In this document: one piece after another, positions 32,614 through 43,942 of the stretch
Layout of the letters: every line of letters begins with the position of its first letter
Position numbering within the stretch: position 1 is the stretch's first letter
From: Maniola hyperantus
Taxonomy: Eukaryota; Arthropoda; Insecta; Lepidoptera; Nymphalidae
Assembly: GCF_902806685.2 (NCBI RefSeq)
Contig: NC_048555.1
Location: 3,038,001-3,102,000, forward strand
Reading direction: 5' to 3'
DNA length: 64,000 bases
Made by a program: the position numbers and the translations under genes
The notes under the pieces: generated by a model
Told to the model about the DNA's origin: nothing
Database searches by the model: none
The model's input: only the letters and a program-made list of their open reading frames with translations

Positions 32614-33087
32614 GGTAGATATATTTAATTTATTTTTCTCGCATTCCAAAAACAAAAGGGAACTCCCAAACACTATATTATTCCGTAATCTCAAAATAAA
32701 GGGAACAGTATAAAACATTCCCGGGGAAGCTGTGTACGGATAGGCTTAGCAGATGCGCTCTCCCAGGCTCTCCGTGGAATCACTTCGCCAAACATCAACT
32801 TGTTTAGATTTAGCCCATTGACAGTTTAGGTTTAAAAGATCTTCTTTTAAGCCTTTGCGTTGCTTTGAGCCAAGTTGCAAGTCTGTGTACCCATCCGCAG
32901 CAATGCAAAAAAATCTTTTTTTTTTATTTGTACCAAAAACATTTACAGTAAAGAGAAAAAGAGAGCAAAAGTGGGCAGAGAAGCACTTATCTCTATGAGA
33001 GATCGCTACCAGTGACCCTTGGCAGTGCGAGAGTTTGTAAAGGGAGTAGAATAGGTACAAAAATAAGATAGAAATACTCATGAAAAA

Positions 33088-33525
33088 AACCGGCCAAGTG
33101 CTAGTCAGGCTCGCACAACGAGGGTTCCGTACAACAGTCGTATTTTTTCGTCATTTTGCACGATAATTCAAAAACTATGATGCATAAAAATAAATAAAAA
33201 TCGGTTTTAGAATGTACAAGTGAAGACCTTTCATATGACACCCCACTTGATATAGTTATCTTACTTCGAAAATTGAAAATACTAATTATTAGTTTATGAC
33301 CTCAATTTAATTTTTTTTGTGTAATGTAACTACAAATTCACGGTTTTCAGATTATTTTTCCCCTAATGCCAGCTAGAAGAGCTACCTAGCTGCCAAGTTT
33401 CATGATTCTAGGTCAACGGGAAGTACACTGTAGGTTTCTTGACAGACAGACAGACAGACAGACAGACAACAAAGTGATCCTATAAGGGTTCCGTTTTTCC
33501 TTTTGAGGTACGGAACCCTAAAAAC
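33088..33525 (-). repeat. family B, full length
   Basis: AACCGGCCAAGTGCTAGTCA to GGTACGGAACCCTAAAAA with (CAGA)n at 33441-33468. Confidence 0.75.
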
Positions 33526-33734
33526 ATAATACGTGGGTTTCTTGCGTAAACGCGTTGGATACTTGAATGAAGTTATTTTCTTTCGACCGAATAACGAATT
33601 AGTGAATGTTCTTAATCGTATACGATTACGCTTAAGATTAAATCTTAAGCATGTACAATCTGGATTAAATGGAGCAAAATAGTATAATTTTTTTTGTTTC
33701 AATCAGAAAAAAAATTGCGTGCTATTTGCCTCGA

Positions 33735-33754
33735 CCCCCCCCCCCCCCCCCCCC
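33735..33754. repeat. poly(C) run of 20
   Basis: An uninterrupted run of twenty C (33735-33754), with a second C-rich patch at 33791-33804. Apparent glycine-rich ORFs on the minus strand here are artefacts of this run. Confidence 0.9.
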
Positions 33755-33969
33755 TCTCTCCAACGTAAGATTTGATGAGATTTGACTCGACCCCCTCCCC
33801 CCCCTTAAACATCTCACGTAATTTATGGATGCCCCCCAAGGGACCAGCAGCATCCAAGCACACTGGGAGGTTACCTGGCTGACACCCCATGGTACGGTAC
33901 TTACCCTTCGCGTGCAAGTCCGACTCGCACTTAATGACCGACTTTTACGGTCTCGTACACAGACGGACA

Positions 33970-34555
33970 CTTGTATTTTATTTGAATGTTGATTGTTATT
34001 GAGTTAATTTTCATTGTTATAAGTGGCTTTTGTTTTTCCTCGTTTGATGTTTCTTGTTTTAAAAGCCAAAGGCGCATATACCGCCAAGATATTATGGGGC
34101 GCTTACATGGGCAATTTATTAAGCAAATATTGCTCGGCAACACATATGGGTCAATTTGGTGCAATAAGTGGAGCTATCTGGAGCAATTATTTCGCATAAC
34201 GTTGCTGAAACTTTCAGGTATTACCTACTGGGGATTGCAGTAAGTTGCTTCATGTCATGACGGGACTTTCATGTCCTGACTAAATTGCCTGGAATTGCGG
34301 AATTTCAATTGCCCGTGTACGCGTACCTTTAAGGAGTCATATTACTTAGCGAAACTGGAACCGTCGGGAGATGAAACCACAGCTCCGCTCACAGCGTGCC
34401 TTGTGTGTCGCAGCCCGCACGGCTCGCAGTCTCCATCTCGGCGCGTCGCGAGCAGAGGCCCAAAAAGGATTAGGTCGCAACTTGCAAAGTCGCTAGTTGT
34501 AATAGCCGGTAGTATAGCCGGGATATTTATGTAATTATCTTGGTTATTAGTCCAA
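33970..34555. other. intergenic, unique-looking
   Basis: A GC-richer patch at 34360-34500 (CGCAGCCCGCACGGCTCGCA) does not match other repeats. No gene is supported. Confidence 0.35.
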
Positions 34556-34752
34556 TCAGTACCCTTATTATAAATGCGAAAGTGTGTTTGTTTGTTGGTT
34601 TGTTGGTTTATTGGTTTGTTGGTTTGTCCTTCAATCACGCCACAACGGTGCAACGGATTGACGTGATTTTTTGCATGAGTATAGATTATAAAGACCTGGA
34701 GAGTGACATAGGCTTTTTAGACTTCATAGGAAGTCGCGGGCATCAGCTAGTG
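34556..34752 (-). repeat. family A copy
   Basis: TTATTATAAATGCGAAAGTG, expanded GTTGGTTTGTTGGTTTATTG run, GGAGAGTGACATAGGC, internal deletion, GGAAGTCGCGGGCATCAG then CTAGT. Confidence 0.7.
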
Positions 34753-34754
34753 TC

Positions 34755-36055
34755 ATTATAAATGATGTCGTTTCAAACGGTTTTGACTGTAGTATAAATC
34801 TGTATATAGTGTAGGAGTTAGTACAAAATCGTTTATTTTAATCAACGATTAATTTTAACAACTCGAACATTCTCAAGGCGCATGACATCACTCCACCGAA
34901 ACGTTTATTACAAGTAAAATTAAGAGGACCAGTGACAGTGTGGACGATTTAAATGAATCTCACTTACCCCTTATCTGGTTTTACTATGCGAAACGATAAG
35001 TAACCTAATTTCAACCCTAAATATATAACATTAAAGTTTAATTCAGTATGTAGGTTTTGTTGACAATGGCACTGCGTTTGATCGTGGCATTATCCTGACA
35101 ATAGTGCTTCGCATTGAACTTACGTTGACAAATACTTGTTGTACAACTTTCAACCTTATTTTGTTAGTGTTATGGTTGTTTCTGATTGTGTGTAAGTGAC
35201 AATATCACCACAGGGGTCGAAAAAATCCAGCCCTCGATTGTGACGCCCCGCGAAGTAAGCTATGATCTGTTCCTACACTATTATGTTGTTGATAAAGTTG
35301 GGGAATTAGATGTGATATCCAAACTTCTAAATTAGACGTTAGTAATTATTAAGACCTGTTCGACCAACTGACACCTAGAGGACGTCCATTATAAAGCACA
35401 TCGATGATTGAAGCTTAAAAGAGCAGACTTTAAAAGACTACTCTTTTAAGGTAAGTTTTAAGAAAAACAAAGCTTTTAGAAGGTACCTTGCGTATTTAAA
35501 GAACCTATAGAGGAAAATATATTATGCATATAATGTGTATGTATAACTACCTACTTACCAACAAATTCGTATACCTACAGCTACCTACTTAAAAAAATTA
35601 GTTTGCTATAAGTACCTATTTCAACTTAAACATATAAAACAAAATATACTTACCGACGTCATAGTAGCATCCCTATAATATAAATAATTAAATATACACT
35701 TATTAAATGCTTTGTAGTTTGTAGACATTTCAAAAAGAGACCCAAGTTTAAACTTGCTCCGCAACACAGATTAGGACCCATGAATAGGAGTAATGAAATA
35801 AATATTTTGCCGGTGGGGCAGATTCGTTGACGCCTGGCTGCTCGAGCCCCCAATTTGGCGAGCTGGCCGTTTCATAAAACACCCGAATTGTTTGCAGTAA
35901 AGTAGCATGAAAGATTGCGTGAGATTGGGCGGAAACTAACTACTGCTTTTTGTCAGTTAGAGAATGGTGGAATAAATCATTCGAATGAAGGCATTAAGTG
36001 AGTGTAATAAAATCCTAGAGTCTATGTGGTTGTTTTATTGTACGGCTAATTTTAA
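34755..36055. other. intergenic, nothing recognised
   Basis: AT-rich unique-looking DNA. No ORF with a recognisable domain. Confidence 0.45.
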
Positions 36056-36057
36056 CC

Positions 36058-36365
36058 GACTTCATCATGATCCATAGCCGACAGAGCATGGGTCTCCTCT
36101 CAGTATGGGAAGGGTTTGACCATAATCCACCACGCTGGTTAAGTGCGGATAGGTAGACTACACACACCTTTGAGAACATTATGGAGAACTCTCAGGCATG
36201 AGGGTTTCCTCACTATGTTTTCCTTCACCGTTAAAGCAAATGACATTTGATTTCTTAAAAATCATAATAAGTCCGAAAAGTTAGAGGTGCGTGCCCGGGA
36301 TCGAATCCCCGGCCTCCCGAATAGGAGGCGGACATCCAAACCACTAGAAAGCTGTGCCACTAGGG
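36058..36365 (-). repeat. tRNA-derived SINE, full length
   Basis: Minus strand: A-box-like TTTCTAGTGGTTTGGATG near 36345 and B box GATTCGATCCC near 36300, then the body GGTGAAGGAAAACATAGTGA, GAGAGTTCTCCATAATGTTC and CACTTAACCAGCGTGGTGGA. RNA polymerase III boxes are spaced as in tRNA genes, but the downstream body makes it a SINE. Confidence 0.7.
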
Positions 36366-36561
36366 TATAGTAGGGGTTGAGTAGGGTGCTTACTTAAGTA
36401 CGACTAATTTTGGCCGAAATAAAGTAGACCTACCTAATTCTGAACATATTAACAATAACATTCTGAACATAATAGTATTAAATTATCAAAGGTTTTAATT
36501 GAATTTATTTTAGTTTCAATTTTTTTTTTGTAGTTTAGTAGAATTGTTAATTATTTCAAAT

Positions 36562-36576
36562 CCCCCCCCCCCCCCC
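36562..36576. repeat. poly(C) run of about 15
   Basis: C run directly abutting a truncated family C copy; it probably marks an insertion or repair junction. Confidence 0.8.
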
Positions 36577-36710
36577 TCCTTTCTCAGCGGATGCCTACGT
36601 CGTAATAGTTACCTGCATGCCAAATTTCAGTCTGATCCGTCCAGTAGTTTGAGCTGTGCGTTGGTAGATCAGACAGTCAGTCAGTCAACTTTTCCTGTTA
36701 TATATTTAGA
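36577..36710 (+). repeat. family C, truncated
   Basis: From CTTTCTCAGCGGATGCCTAC through CATGCCAAATTTCAGTCTGA to (CAGT)n and TTCCTGTTATATATTT. Confidence 0.65.
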
Positions 36711-38277
36711 TAGCTGATCCCCGCGGCTTCGCCCGCGTAGATTTAGGTTTTTAAAGATCCCGTATAGCCTATGTCACTCAGGAATAATGTAGCTTTCTAC
36801 TGGTGAAAGAATTTTTAAAATCGGTTCAGTAGTTCTAAAGATTACCCCCTACAAACAACCTTAACGACATTACCTCTTTATATAATACTTACGGAACCCT
36901 ATTTTTTTCCAAAATAAAATATAGCCTATGTTACTCGTGGATAATGTAGCTTTCGAATGGTGAAAGAATTTTTAAAATCGGTCCAGTAGTTTTGAGCCTA
37001 TTCAGTACAAACAAACAAACAACAAACAAACAAACAAACAAACAAACAAACAAAGTTTTTCCTCTTTATAATATTATTAGTGTAGACAACGGGCCGTGCA
37101 GCAGAAATCGTAATATTTTAATTTCGCCATAACTTCAAAACCAAACGTCCAATTTTAATCATTCAAAGACCAATATTATCTCCATAAACTGTTCTTAGTG
37201 ATGAAATCATTTATTTTGATAAGGATTAATAGCATGAGTAAAATAAACGCGTTTAAATGTAGTCCAAAAAAAATTCAAGATTTTAAATAAAAAAATGGTT
37301 GCTGTGCCTCACTCGACATAGATGGGTATAGTGTGTCGCGGACTTTTTTGTAGATATTTATAAGATCTACAATTAATTAGAACATTTTATAGTTCTATCT
37401 TTTATAGTTTAGGCAGCGTACGCAAAATAAGTAACTTTTCTGGTTGATTTTTTACACCTTGTGTCCGAAAAACCCAAATATCTTACGGAACCCTATTTTT
37501 TTTCCAAATAAAATATAGCCTATGTTACTCGTGGATAATGTAGCTTTCGAAAGGTGAAAGAATTTTTAAAATCGGTCCAGTAGTTTTTGAGCCTATTCAG
37601 TACAAACAAACAAACAAACAAACAAACAAACAAACAAACAAACAAACAAAGTTTTCCTCTTTATAATATTAGTGTAGACAACGGGCCGTGCAGCAGAAAT
37701 CGTAATATTTAATTTCGCCATAACTTCAAAACCAAACGTCCAATTTTAATCATTCAAGACCAAATATTATCTCCATAACTGTTCTTAGTGATGAAATCAT
37801 TTATTTTGATAAGGATTAATAGCATGAGTAAAATAAACGCGTTTAAATGTAGTCCAAAAAAATTCAAGATTTTTAAATAAAAAATGGTTCCTGTGCCTCA
37901 CTCGACATAGATGGGTATAGTGTGTCGCGGACTTTTTTGTAGATATTTATAAGATCTACAATTAATTAGAACATTTTATGGTTCTATCTTTATAGTTTAG
38001 GCAGCGTACGCAAAATAAGTAACTTTTCTGGTTGATTTTTTACACCTTGTGTCCGAAAACCCAAATATCTTACGGAACCCTATTTTTTTCCAAAATAAAA
38101 TATAGCCTATGTTACTCGTGGATAATGTAGCTTTCGAATGGTGAAAGAATTTTTAAAATCGGTCCAGTAGTTTTTGAGCCTATTCAGTACAACCAAACAA
38201 ACAAACAAACAAACAAACAAACAAACAAACAAACAAACAAACAAACAAAGTTTTCCTCTTTATAATATTAGTGTAGA
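36711..38277 (+). repeat. family D array, locus 1: head plus two and a third ~595-bp units
   Basis: Head TAGCTGATCCCCGCGGCTTC at 36711-36886, then a partial unit (36890-37087) and two nearly identical full units (37088-37679 and 37680-38277). Each unit starts ACGGGCCGTGCAGCAGAAAT, contains TAGTTTAGGCAGCGTACGCA and TACGGAACCCTATTTTTTTC, and ends in an (AAAC)n tract followed by TATAATATTAGTGTAGA. Identity between units is high by eye. No long ORF. Confidence 0.8.
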
Positions 38278-38502
38278 TGTAGATTTGTGAAGTTATAAGT
38301 AGATAGGTAGGTATAAGAGGCAAATCAAAGTGTTCAAATTGTTTCCGAATGTCCGTCTGTTTATTAGATTCACAAAGGAGGCAAGGGTCTGTTTCCCTAA
38401 TAACAATATGTGATGTAGTATGGACATAAGGGTGGTACCAATATACATATGTATAGGTACCTACTTCAATCATAGATGTACTTCAATCAATTAAGTACTG
38501 TA

Positions 38503-38675
38503 CCTGGCAGAAAATATTGTACATCGACCTTTAGAAAGAGACAGCGGTTTCGTAGAGCGTTGTCTCTGTCATTGGGACCGACAAAACGTCACATAGGTAT
38601 GAGCACTGACTGAGCAGAGACATTAGTGACAGAGACAACACTCTACGAGGCCGAACTCTCTAAAGGTCGATCTAA
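38503..38675. mobile_element. palindromic mariner-like MITE, worn
   Basis: GGCAGAAAATATTGTACATC, GACCTTTAGAAAGAGACAGC and the inverted GAACTCTCTAAAGGTCGATC. The right terminus is lost. Confidence 0.5.
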
Positions 38676-39398
38676 AAAGAACCACCCGGAAATAAACCAG
38701 GAACCACGCTATGCGGCTATTCGCACCACTGAACCAAATAGCTTGTTCAATCAAACACGTACCTAATAAAAGACCCATTACCACAAAATTTGCAACCTAC
38801 TTTGTATAACAAAAAAAGGTTACAACTAACAGCAGGGGTGCTCCAAAACACGATAAAAACATCTCCAAGCAAATTCAATAAGAATCGAACCCACGACGCA
38901 TGTGTTCAAGTACCATCAAACAGTATACACTCTGCTGCACACGTTATAATACTAACATTAGTACGACAAAGTTGTATATTCCATACAGTTAATATAGATT
39001 GAAGGACTTTGTCAATGTGTATTTTGGACATGTTACATTTATTCGCGGGTAGTTGTTTAATTGACATGGAAAAATCATAGGGGCCTTTATGCGAGATGGG
39101 CATAGCTCGACGGGTGGTTATAAGTACCTGCATAAGAATTTTGAGGTTATTTCGTGTTCATAGAAGTTGCAGACGTGGCAATAGGCAATAGGCAATCACT
39201 GACCATCTTATATTAATATGAAATGAAAATGCAAAATTTGTTACTTTGTTGGCTTGTCCTTCAAAAAGCTTTTTGTTTTGCATGGCTATAGTTAAAAATA
39301 ATTATTATTGTTTAGAGAGCAATCTCCACCTGGCAAACTTAGCTACCAAACACTACATATTCAACTGGGTAAACCAATTGAGTGAAATAATATATCTT

Positions 39399-39601
39399 AC
39401 TAGCTGATGCCCGCGACTTCGTCCGCGTGGAATTAGGTTTTTCATAATTCCGTGGGAACTCCTTTATTTTCCGGGATAAAAAGTAGCCTATGCCACTCTC
39501 CAGGTCTTTATCTATACCCATACAAAAAATCACGTCAATCAGTTGCACCGTTGCGACGTGATTGAAGGACGACCCAACAAACCAATAAACCAACAAACCA
39601 A

Positions 39602-39636
<35 letters not shown>

Positions 39637-39990
39637 GCCTGTGGACGTCCACTGTTGAACATAGGCCTTCCCTAAAGAGCGCCACCACACCCGGTCCTCA
39701 GCCTTCCTCATCCAGCCACTTCCCGCCAGCCTCTTTATATAGTCGGTCCATCGTGCTGGAGGGCGTCCCATATGTTAGGAGTTTCCTTGAGGGACAAGAT
39801 CCGAAATGAGGAGATCCGCAGGAGAACCAAGGTCACTGACATAGCCCAAACTATTAGCAAGCTGAAGTGGCAGTGGGCAGGTCATGCCTGTCGTAGAGGC
39901 GATGGCCGTTGGAGCCGGAAAGTCCTTGAGTGGAGACCGCGTTTAAGCAAACAAACCAACACACTTTCGCATTTATAATAAGGGTACCTA
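39399..39990 (+). repeat. family A copy split by an RTE insertion
   Basis: CTAGCTGATGCCCGCGACTT at the left and ACACTTTCGCATTTATAATA at the right are the two ends of one element. It is interrupted at its ACAAACCAACA tract by 39604-39949. Confidence 0.75.
39604..39949. pseudogene. RTE-type LINE 3' end with internal inversion (twin priming)
   Basis: 39604-39770 lies on the minus strand: it reads GRPPARWTDYIKRLAGSGWM and ends VQQWTSTG-stop, then an (ATG)n-like tail at 39604-39636. 39771-39945 lies on the plus strand and reads MLGVSLRDKIRNEEIRRRTK to LEWRPR, the segment that normally comes just before GRPPARWT. The two parts thus meet head to head with only a few codons lost. AACAAACCAACA flanks both sides (39592-39603 and 39950-39961), a 12-bp target duplication in a low-complexity tract. 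Confidence 0.7.
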
Positions 39991-39999
39991 CTGATAACA

Positions 40000-40514
40000 A
40001 GGGTACTGATTACCGTCATCAACTTTCTTTTATTTCTTGTTTATCAAAATGTTGTTAAAATCTCCGAGTACACGTACCTACCTACTAACAATACTTGAAG
40101 TGGTGCGTCTAATAATATCAATGCTAAAGGACGCCTCTATTATATTTTTTATTCTTTGAGCGTAGAGCATTGTTAGAGCTAACCAGTAACTAAGGCATGA
40201 ATCGCAAATATCAGCATTAAACGCTCAATTGATTTCACATTATTATGTGGACTCTGTAAGAAGTGTTATAAAAGCCGCCAAATATAAAAGCTCTGTAAGA
40301 ATTATTTAGTAAAATTATCTTTGGAAATTCTTCACTTTTGCTTATTCGCAATTGAAGCGTGTGTTGGGACTGTTTTTTCTGAGCACTATTATGAAAATAT
40401 AATATTATTACTTAGGTGTTTACTCAACAGACGATATCCAGCACGCATCTGCTACTGGAATTTAGTAGACAACGTGCTGAGAAAGATTCTTGTGAAATTA
40501 AGAAGTATCTACCT
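40000..40514. other. intergenic, nothing recognised
   Basis: AT-rich, no supported feature. The short ORF at 40321 runs into the MITE and is not a gene. Confidence 0.4.
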
Positions 40515-40520
40515 AATAAG

Positions 40521-40664
40521 CAGTGGCGTGCAGTTCATAGAGGCATAAAAGCACTGCTTACCCAAGAAATAGTTACCCTAGTTGAAATAGCTTAGTGCTC
40601 AATGTAAGTAGATACCTTCCTAACTACTGCTTATCCTGGCTTGGAACCCTGTGCACGCCACCGC
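40521..40664. mobile_element. 144-bp MITE with 6-bp target duplication
   Basis: Ends GCAGTGGCGTGCA and TGCACGCCACCGC form a terminal inverted repeat of 13 bp with one mismatch. TAATAA flanks both sides exactly (40515-40520 and 40665-40670). No ORF inside. Confidence 0.75.
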
Positions 40665-41057
40665 TAATAAGTACCTACTTACTCGCAACACTAATATTTT
40701 ATGACCAGGGTAAGGACGATATGAAAATTTCTTCTCAAAAATCAATTTTTCCATACAACCGTAGGTAGCCCAAGATTACTTACTTATAATGTTTATACAC
40801 TTACCTACTTACTTTTTACACAAACAAGTATGGCCGCAGCTCTGCTATGACGCCGTGTGAGGTTTCTCAAACAAACCAACTGACAGACAAGAAAAAGCCG
40901 TGATTACGCTTATCGTGATAAGGCCCGAATTAACTCAAGGAAACAACGAGATGTTTTAGAGCTTTTTTTTGGGTGGTCTCGACTCTAGATTACTTATATT
41001 ACTTATAGTCATCTTCTCAAAGAAAGTTGTATACAAGCTTCGATAGGTATAGTTAGT

Positions 41058-41240
41058 TACCAATGGCCTAGTGGTTAGGACGTCCGCCTCCTAATCGAAG
41101 GTCGGTGGTTCGATCCCGGGCACGCACCTCCATCTTTTTGGAGTTATTTGCGTTTTAAGTACCTAATTAATATCTCTTGCTTTATCGGTGAAGGAAAATA
41201 TCGTGAGGAAACCTGCATGACTGAAACTACCTTCAATAAA
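41058..41240 (+). repeat. tRNA-derived SINE, 3'-truncated
   Basis: A-box-like TGGCCTAGTGGTTAGGACG at 41065 and B box GGTTCGATCCC at 41107, then CTTTTTGGAGTTATTTGCG and GGTGAAGGAAAATATCGTGA. Same family as 36058-36365. Confidence 0.65.
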
Positions 41241-41292
41241 TAAATTAATAAATAGGTAACCGCTATTTTTCCTAAAATTTAAAATACAATAG

Positions 41293-41991
41293 GAGTCCGG
41301 CTACTGGCTACATGCTCTTCCCTCTGCCAACCTGGGCACTATGTTAGACCATACGACACTTTCTGTTCTCATTGGTCTTAGGCTTGGCGCCACAATAAAC
41401 CAGCCTCACCGTTGCCACTGCGGTGACTGCGTTGACGCCTTCGGCCACCATGGGCTCTCCTGTTCGAGAAGCGCTGGACGCTTCTCCCGCCATAGTACCC
41501 TTAACGACATCATCCGGAGGTCCCTTGCCACCGCCCATGTGCCAGCTGTACTAGAACCTATTGGTTTGGCACGTAGCGATGGCAAGAGACCTGATGGTAT
41601 GACGCTCGTACCATGGAAGATGGGCAGGTCGCTTGTTTGGGATGCAACTTGTGTAGACACTTTAGCTGCATCCCACATTCAGGCGACCTCCTCTATGGCG
41701 GGTGCAGCGGCCATCAGCGTCGAAAAGGCCAAGAGGCGCAAATATGAAAACCTCGATGGGAGCTTCGTATTCGTGCCTTTTGGTGTGGAGACCTTGGGGC
41801 CGTAGGGCCCGGGGGCTCGAGCTCTTTTTGAAGAAATTTCGAAAAGAGTTATCGAGTCAACCGGGGACCCGAGAGCTGGCAGCTACCTTGGTCAAAGAAT
41901 TAGTTTGGCCATCCAAAGGGGTAATGCTGCCAGCATCTTGGGTACAATGCCTCGCTGCGGTGGTCTCGATGAGGTTTTAGATTTAATTTAA
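41293..41991 (+). pseudogene. C-terminal CCHC and endonuclease-like tail of a LINE, one nonsense codon
   Basis: Open from ESGYWLHALPSANLGTM (41293) in a single frame to the stop at 41989-41991, apart from one TAG at 41803-41805 in LGP-stop-GPG, most simply a mutated TGG. It contains CHC…HHGLSC, which fits the C-x1-C-x8-H-x4-C knuckle of R2-like LINEs. RPDG and WDATCVDT follow, resembling the PD-x(n)-D core of the restriction-like endonuclease those elements use to cut their target. Near the end comes AIQRGNAASILGT. The reverse transcriptase is absent (5' truncation at about 41290). I infer an R2/R4/NeSL-like lineage; another LINE clade with a similar tail is possible. Confidence 0.55.
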
Positions 41992-42354
41992 TTTATTTTA
42001 GTTTTAATTTAATGTTGTTTTTTTTAGATTTAAGTTTATAAATTTATTGTCTAACAAATACAATTACATTTCCAAACTTAATTCTATATTTACCAAAAAT
42101 CTAAATATACTTAGTTAGGAATAAGAGACAAGAAACTTCGCTATTCGTGGAAATATATTAACTTTCACGTATTAAAACCACAGTATATTTGCCTAGTTCT
42201 AATAAGAAGCTATAATATTACATACCAAAAGATCTTAGAACATATAATTTGAATTTCCGACATGTTTCACTCAGTAAACACCCATTGATTTTAAACTTAT
42301 GACATTATATTTATCTACTTATAACTCTACCTACATATTTATTAAAGGTAAATC

Positions 42355-42600
42355 TGGGGCGAGAAAGCGAAGGGTTTCGTACGCGACCAAAGGTTGACCA
42401 TCGCCATTCAGCGTGGCAATGGTGCCAGCTTAATAGGGCTGGGCACCTTTGGCTCAGGGGCGGTCTGTTTGACGACGTTTAATTTTAAATTGGTAATGTT
42501 TATTTAAGTTTGTATGTTTTAATTTAATATTTTTAAGTACTTTTAATTTAGATTTAAGTTTATTTAATAGAATCCCTACTTAAACTTTTAATATTTAATA
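42355..42600 (+). pseudogene. second, related LINE tail
   Basis: Plus strand reads KGFVRDQRLTIAIQRGNGAS, matching the AIQRGN motif at the end of 41293-41991 but clearly diverged. An AT-rich 3' region ending in AATAAACAAATTAA follows. It appears to be the last part of a related but different element. Confidence 0.5.
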
Positions 42601-42679
42601 AACAAATTAATTTTTATTTATCAAATAAAAGTCATAATTATAGAAAAGTGTGTTTTTCATGTACCTACCTACAATTTTG

Positions 42680-42925
42680 GACTAATAGTCGTTGAGGTCT
42701 AAGGTGCTGGAATATGGAGGCTAGTGACCTCGTACCAGAAAAGAAAGCGTTGACAGACCCTCTACTAGGTGGAGGGGGCCGCTGGATTCAGGTGGCGCAA
42801 GACCGTGGCGTGTGGAAGTCCCTACAAGAGACCTGTGCAACCTGTGTGTGTATATGTGTGTACCAGAGACCAACAGTGGACGTCTATCAGTTGACGGTGA
42901 TGATAATTGATGATGATGATGATGA
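42680..42925 (+). pseudogene. RTE-type LINE 3' end
   Basis: GGTGCTGGAATATGGAGG, CCGCTGGATTCAGGTGGCGC, GTGGAAGTCCCTACAAGAGA (SLQET) and a GATGATGATGATGATG tail at 42908-42925. A short (GT)n insertion sits at 42842-42862. Confidence 0.65.
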
Positions 42926-42989
42926 GAAGTTGGGGACCAAGGTACTGGAATAGTAACCTCTTACCAGTTAACGTAGCCTTGATAATCCT

Positions 42990-43375
42990 CCTACTAGGTG
43001 TAGAGCTCAGAGTCACTCAGCGAGCGATGGAAAGAGCTATGTTTGGAGTTTCTCTACGTGATCAAATCAGAAATGAGGAGATCCGTAGGAGAACTAGGGT
43101 AACCGATATAGCTCAACGGGTTGCGAAGCTGAAGATGGGCAGGGTACATAGTTCGCAAAACCGATAGACGTTAGGGTCTCAAGGTGCTGGAATGGCGACC
43201 TCGCACCGGAAGGCGCAGCGTTGGAGGAAACAGCCCCCTCCCCCACTAGGTGGACGGACGACATCAGACGAGTAGCAGAAAGCCGCTGGATTCAGGCGGA
43301 TCAAGACCGTGGCGCGAGGAAGTCCCTACAAGAGACCTATGTCCAGCAGCTATCGATTGATGATGATGATGATCA
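42990..43375 (+). pseudogene. RTE-type LINE 3' end, longer copy
   Basis: TQRAMERAMFGVSLRDQIRN then EEIRRRTRVTDIAQRVAKLK, frame break, WRPRTGRRSVGG, TRWTDDIRRVAESRWIQADQ, SLQETYVQQ, (GATGAT)n. This is the C-terminal part of an RTE ORF with a deletion after AKLK that removes the usual WQWAGH. The copy is dead. Confidence 0.7.
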
Positions 43376-43735
43376 TGATATGGATGCTACCAATGTCTAC
43401 CGTGACCGTATTGTTCCTCAAAATTGTTCGTAATCTTTAGAAAAGCCTTTTTGTGTGTAAGCATCATAAATTAGATAACTTAACGTTGCTTTCGTTTCGT
43501 CACTCCTTATCATCGAGATTTGAGAAGTTTTCGTAACTCAGTATCTTTGTTTTCCCAGTGCGTTGAAATATACGTTTGTGCGTTTGTCTTCGGATTGACA
43601 GAAGAGTTTTTAGTGTAAGAGCAGTGATTCTATCGACAGTGCGGCCCTAGCCGAGGCACAATCGGATAAATCAATTTCACAGGAGATAAAAAAACGTAAA
43701 ATACTTAGGTACTTGTCTTTTTAAATATAAAAGGA

Positions 43736-43942
43736 AAAGGTGGCTGACTAACTGACTGACTGACTAACTGATCTATCAACGCACAGCTCAAACTACTGGA
43801 CGGATCGGGCTGAAATTTGGCATGCAGATTGTGTATTGAGGTATTATGACGTACTTATAGGCATCCGCTAAGAAATGATTTTTAAAATAGGTGTTTGAAA
43901 TTTGTGTAGTCCACGCGGACGAAGTGGCGAGCATAAGCTAGT
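43736..43942 (-). repeat. family C copy
   Basis: (TGAC)n, GGGCTGAAATTTGGCATGCA, CATCCGCTAAGAAATGAT, GACGAAGTGGCGAGCATAAG then CTAGT. Confidence 0.7.

Noticed and set aside
33699..33970. Glycine-rich minus-strand ORFs
   Set aside because: Created by the C20 homopolymer.
36290..36365. tRNA gene
   Set aside because: A and B boxes are present, but the head continues into a SINE body and lacks a paired acceptor stem.
41344..41678. Antisense ORFs across the LINE tail
   Set aside because: Opposite strand of the CCHC/endonuclease-like remnant.
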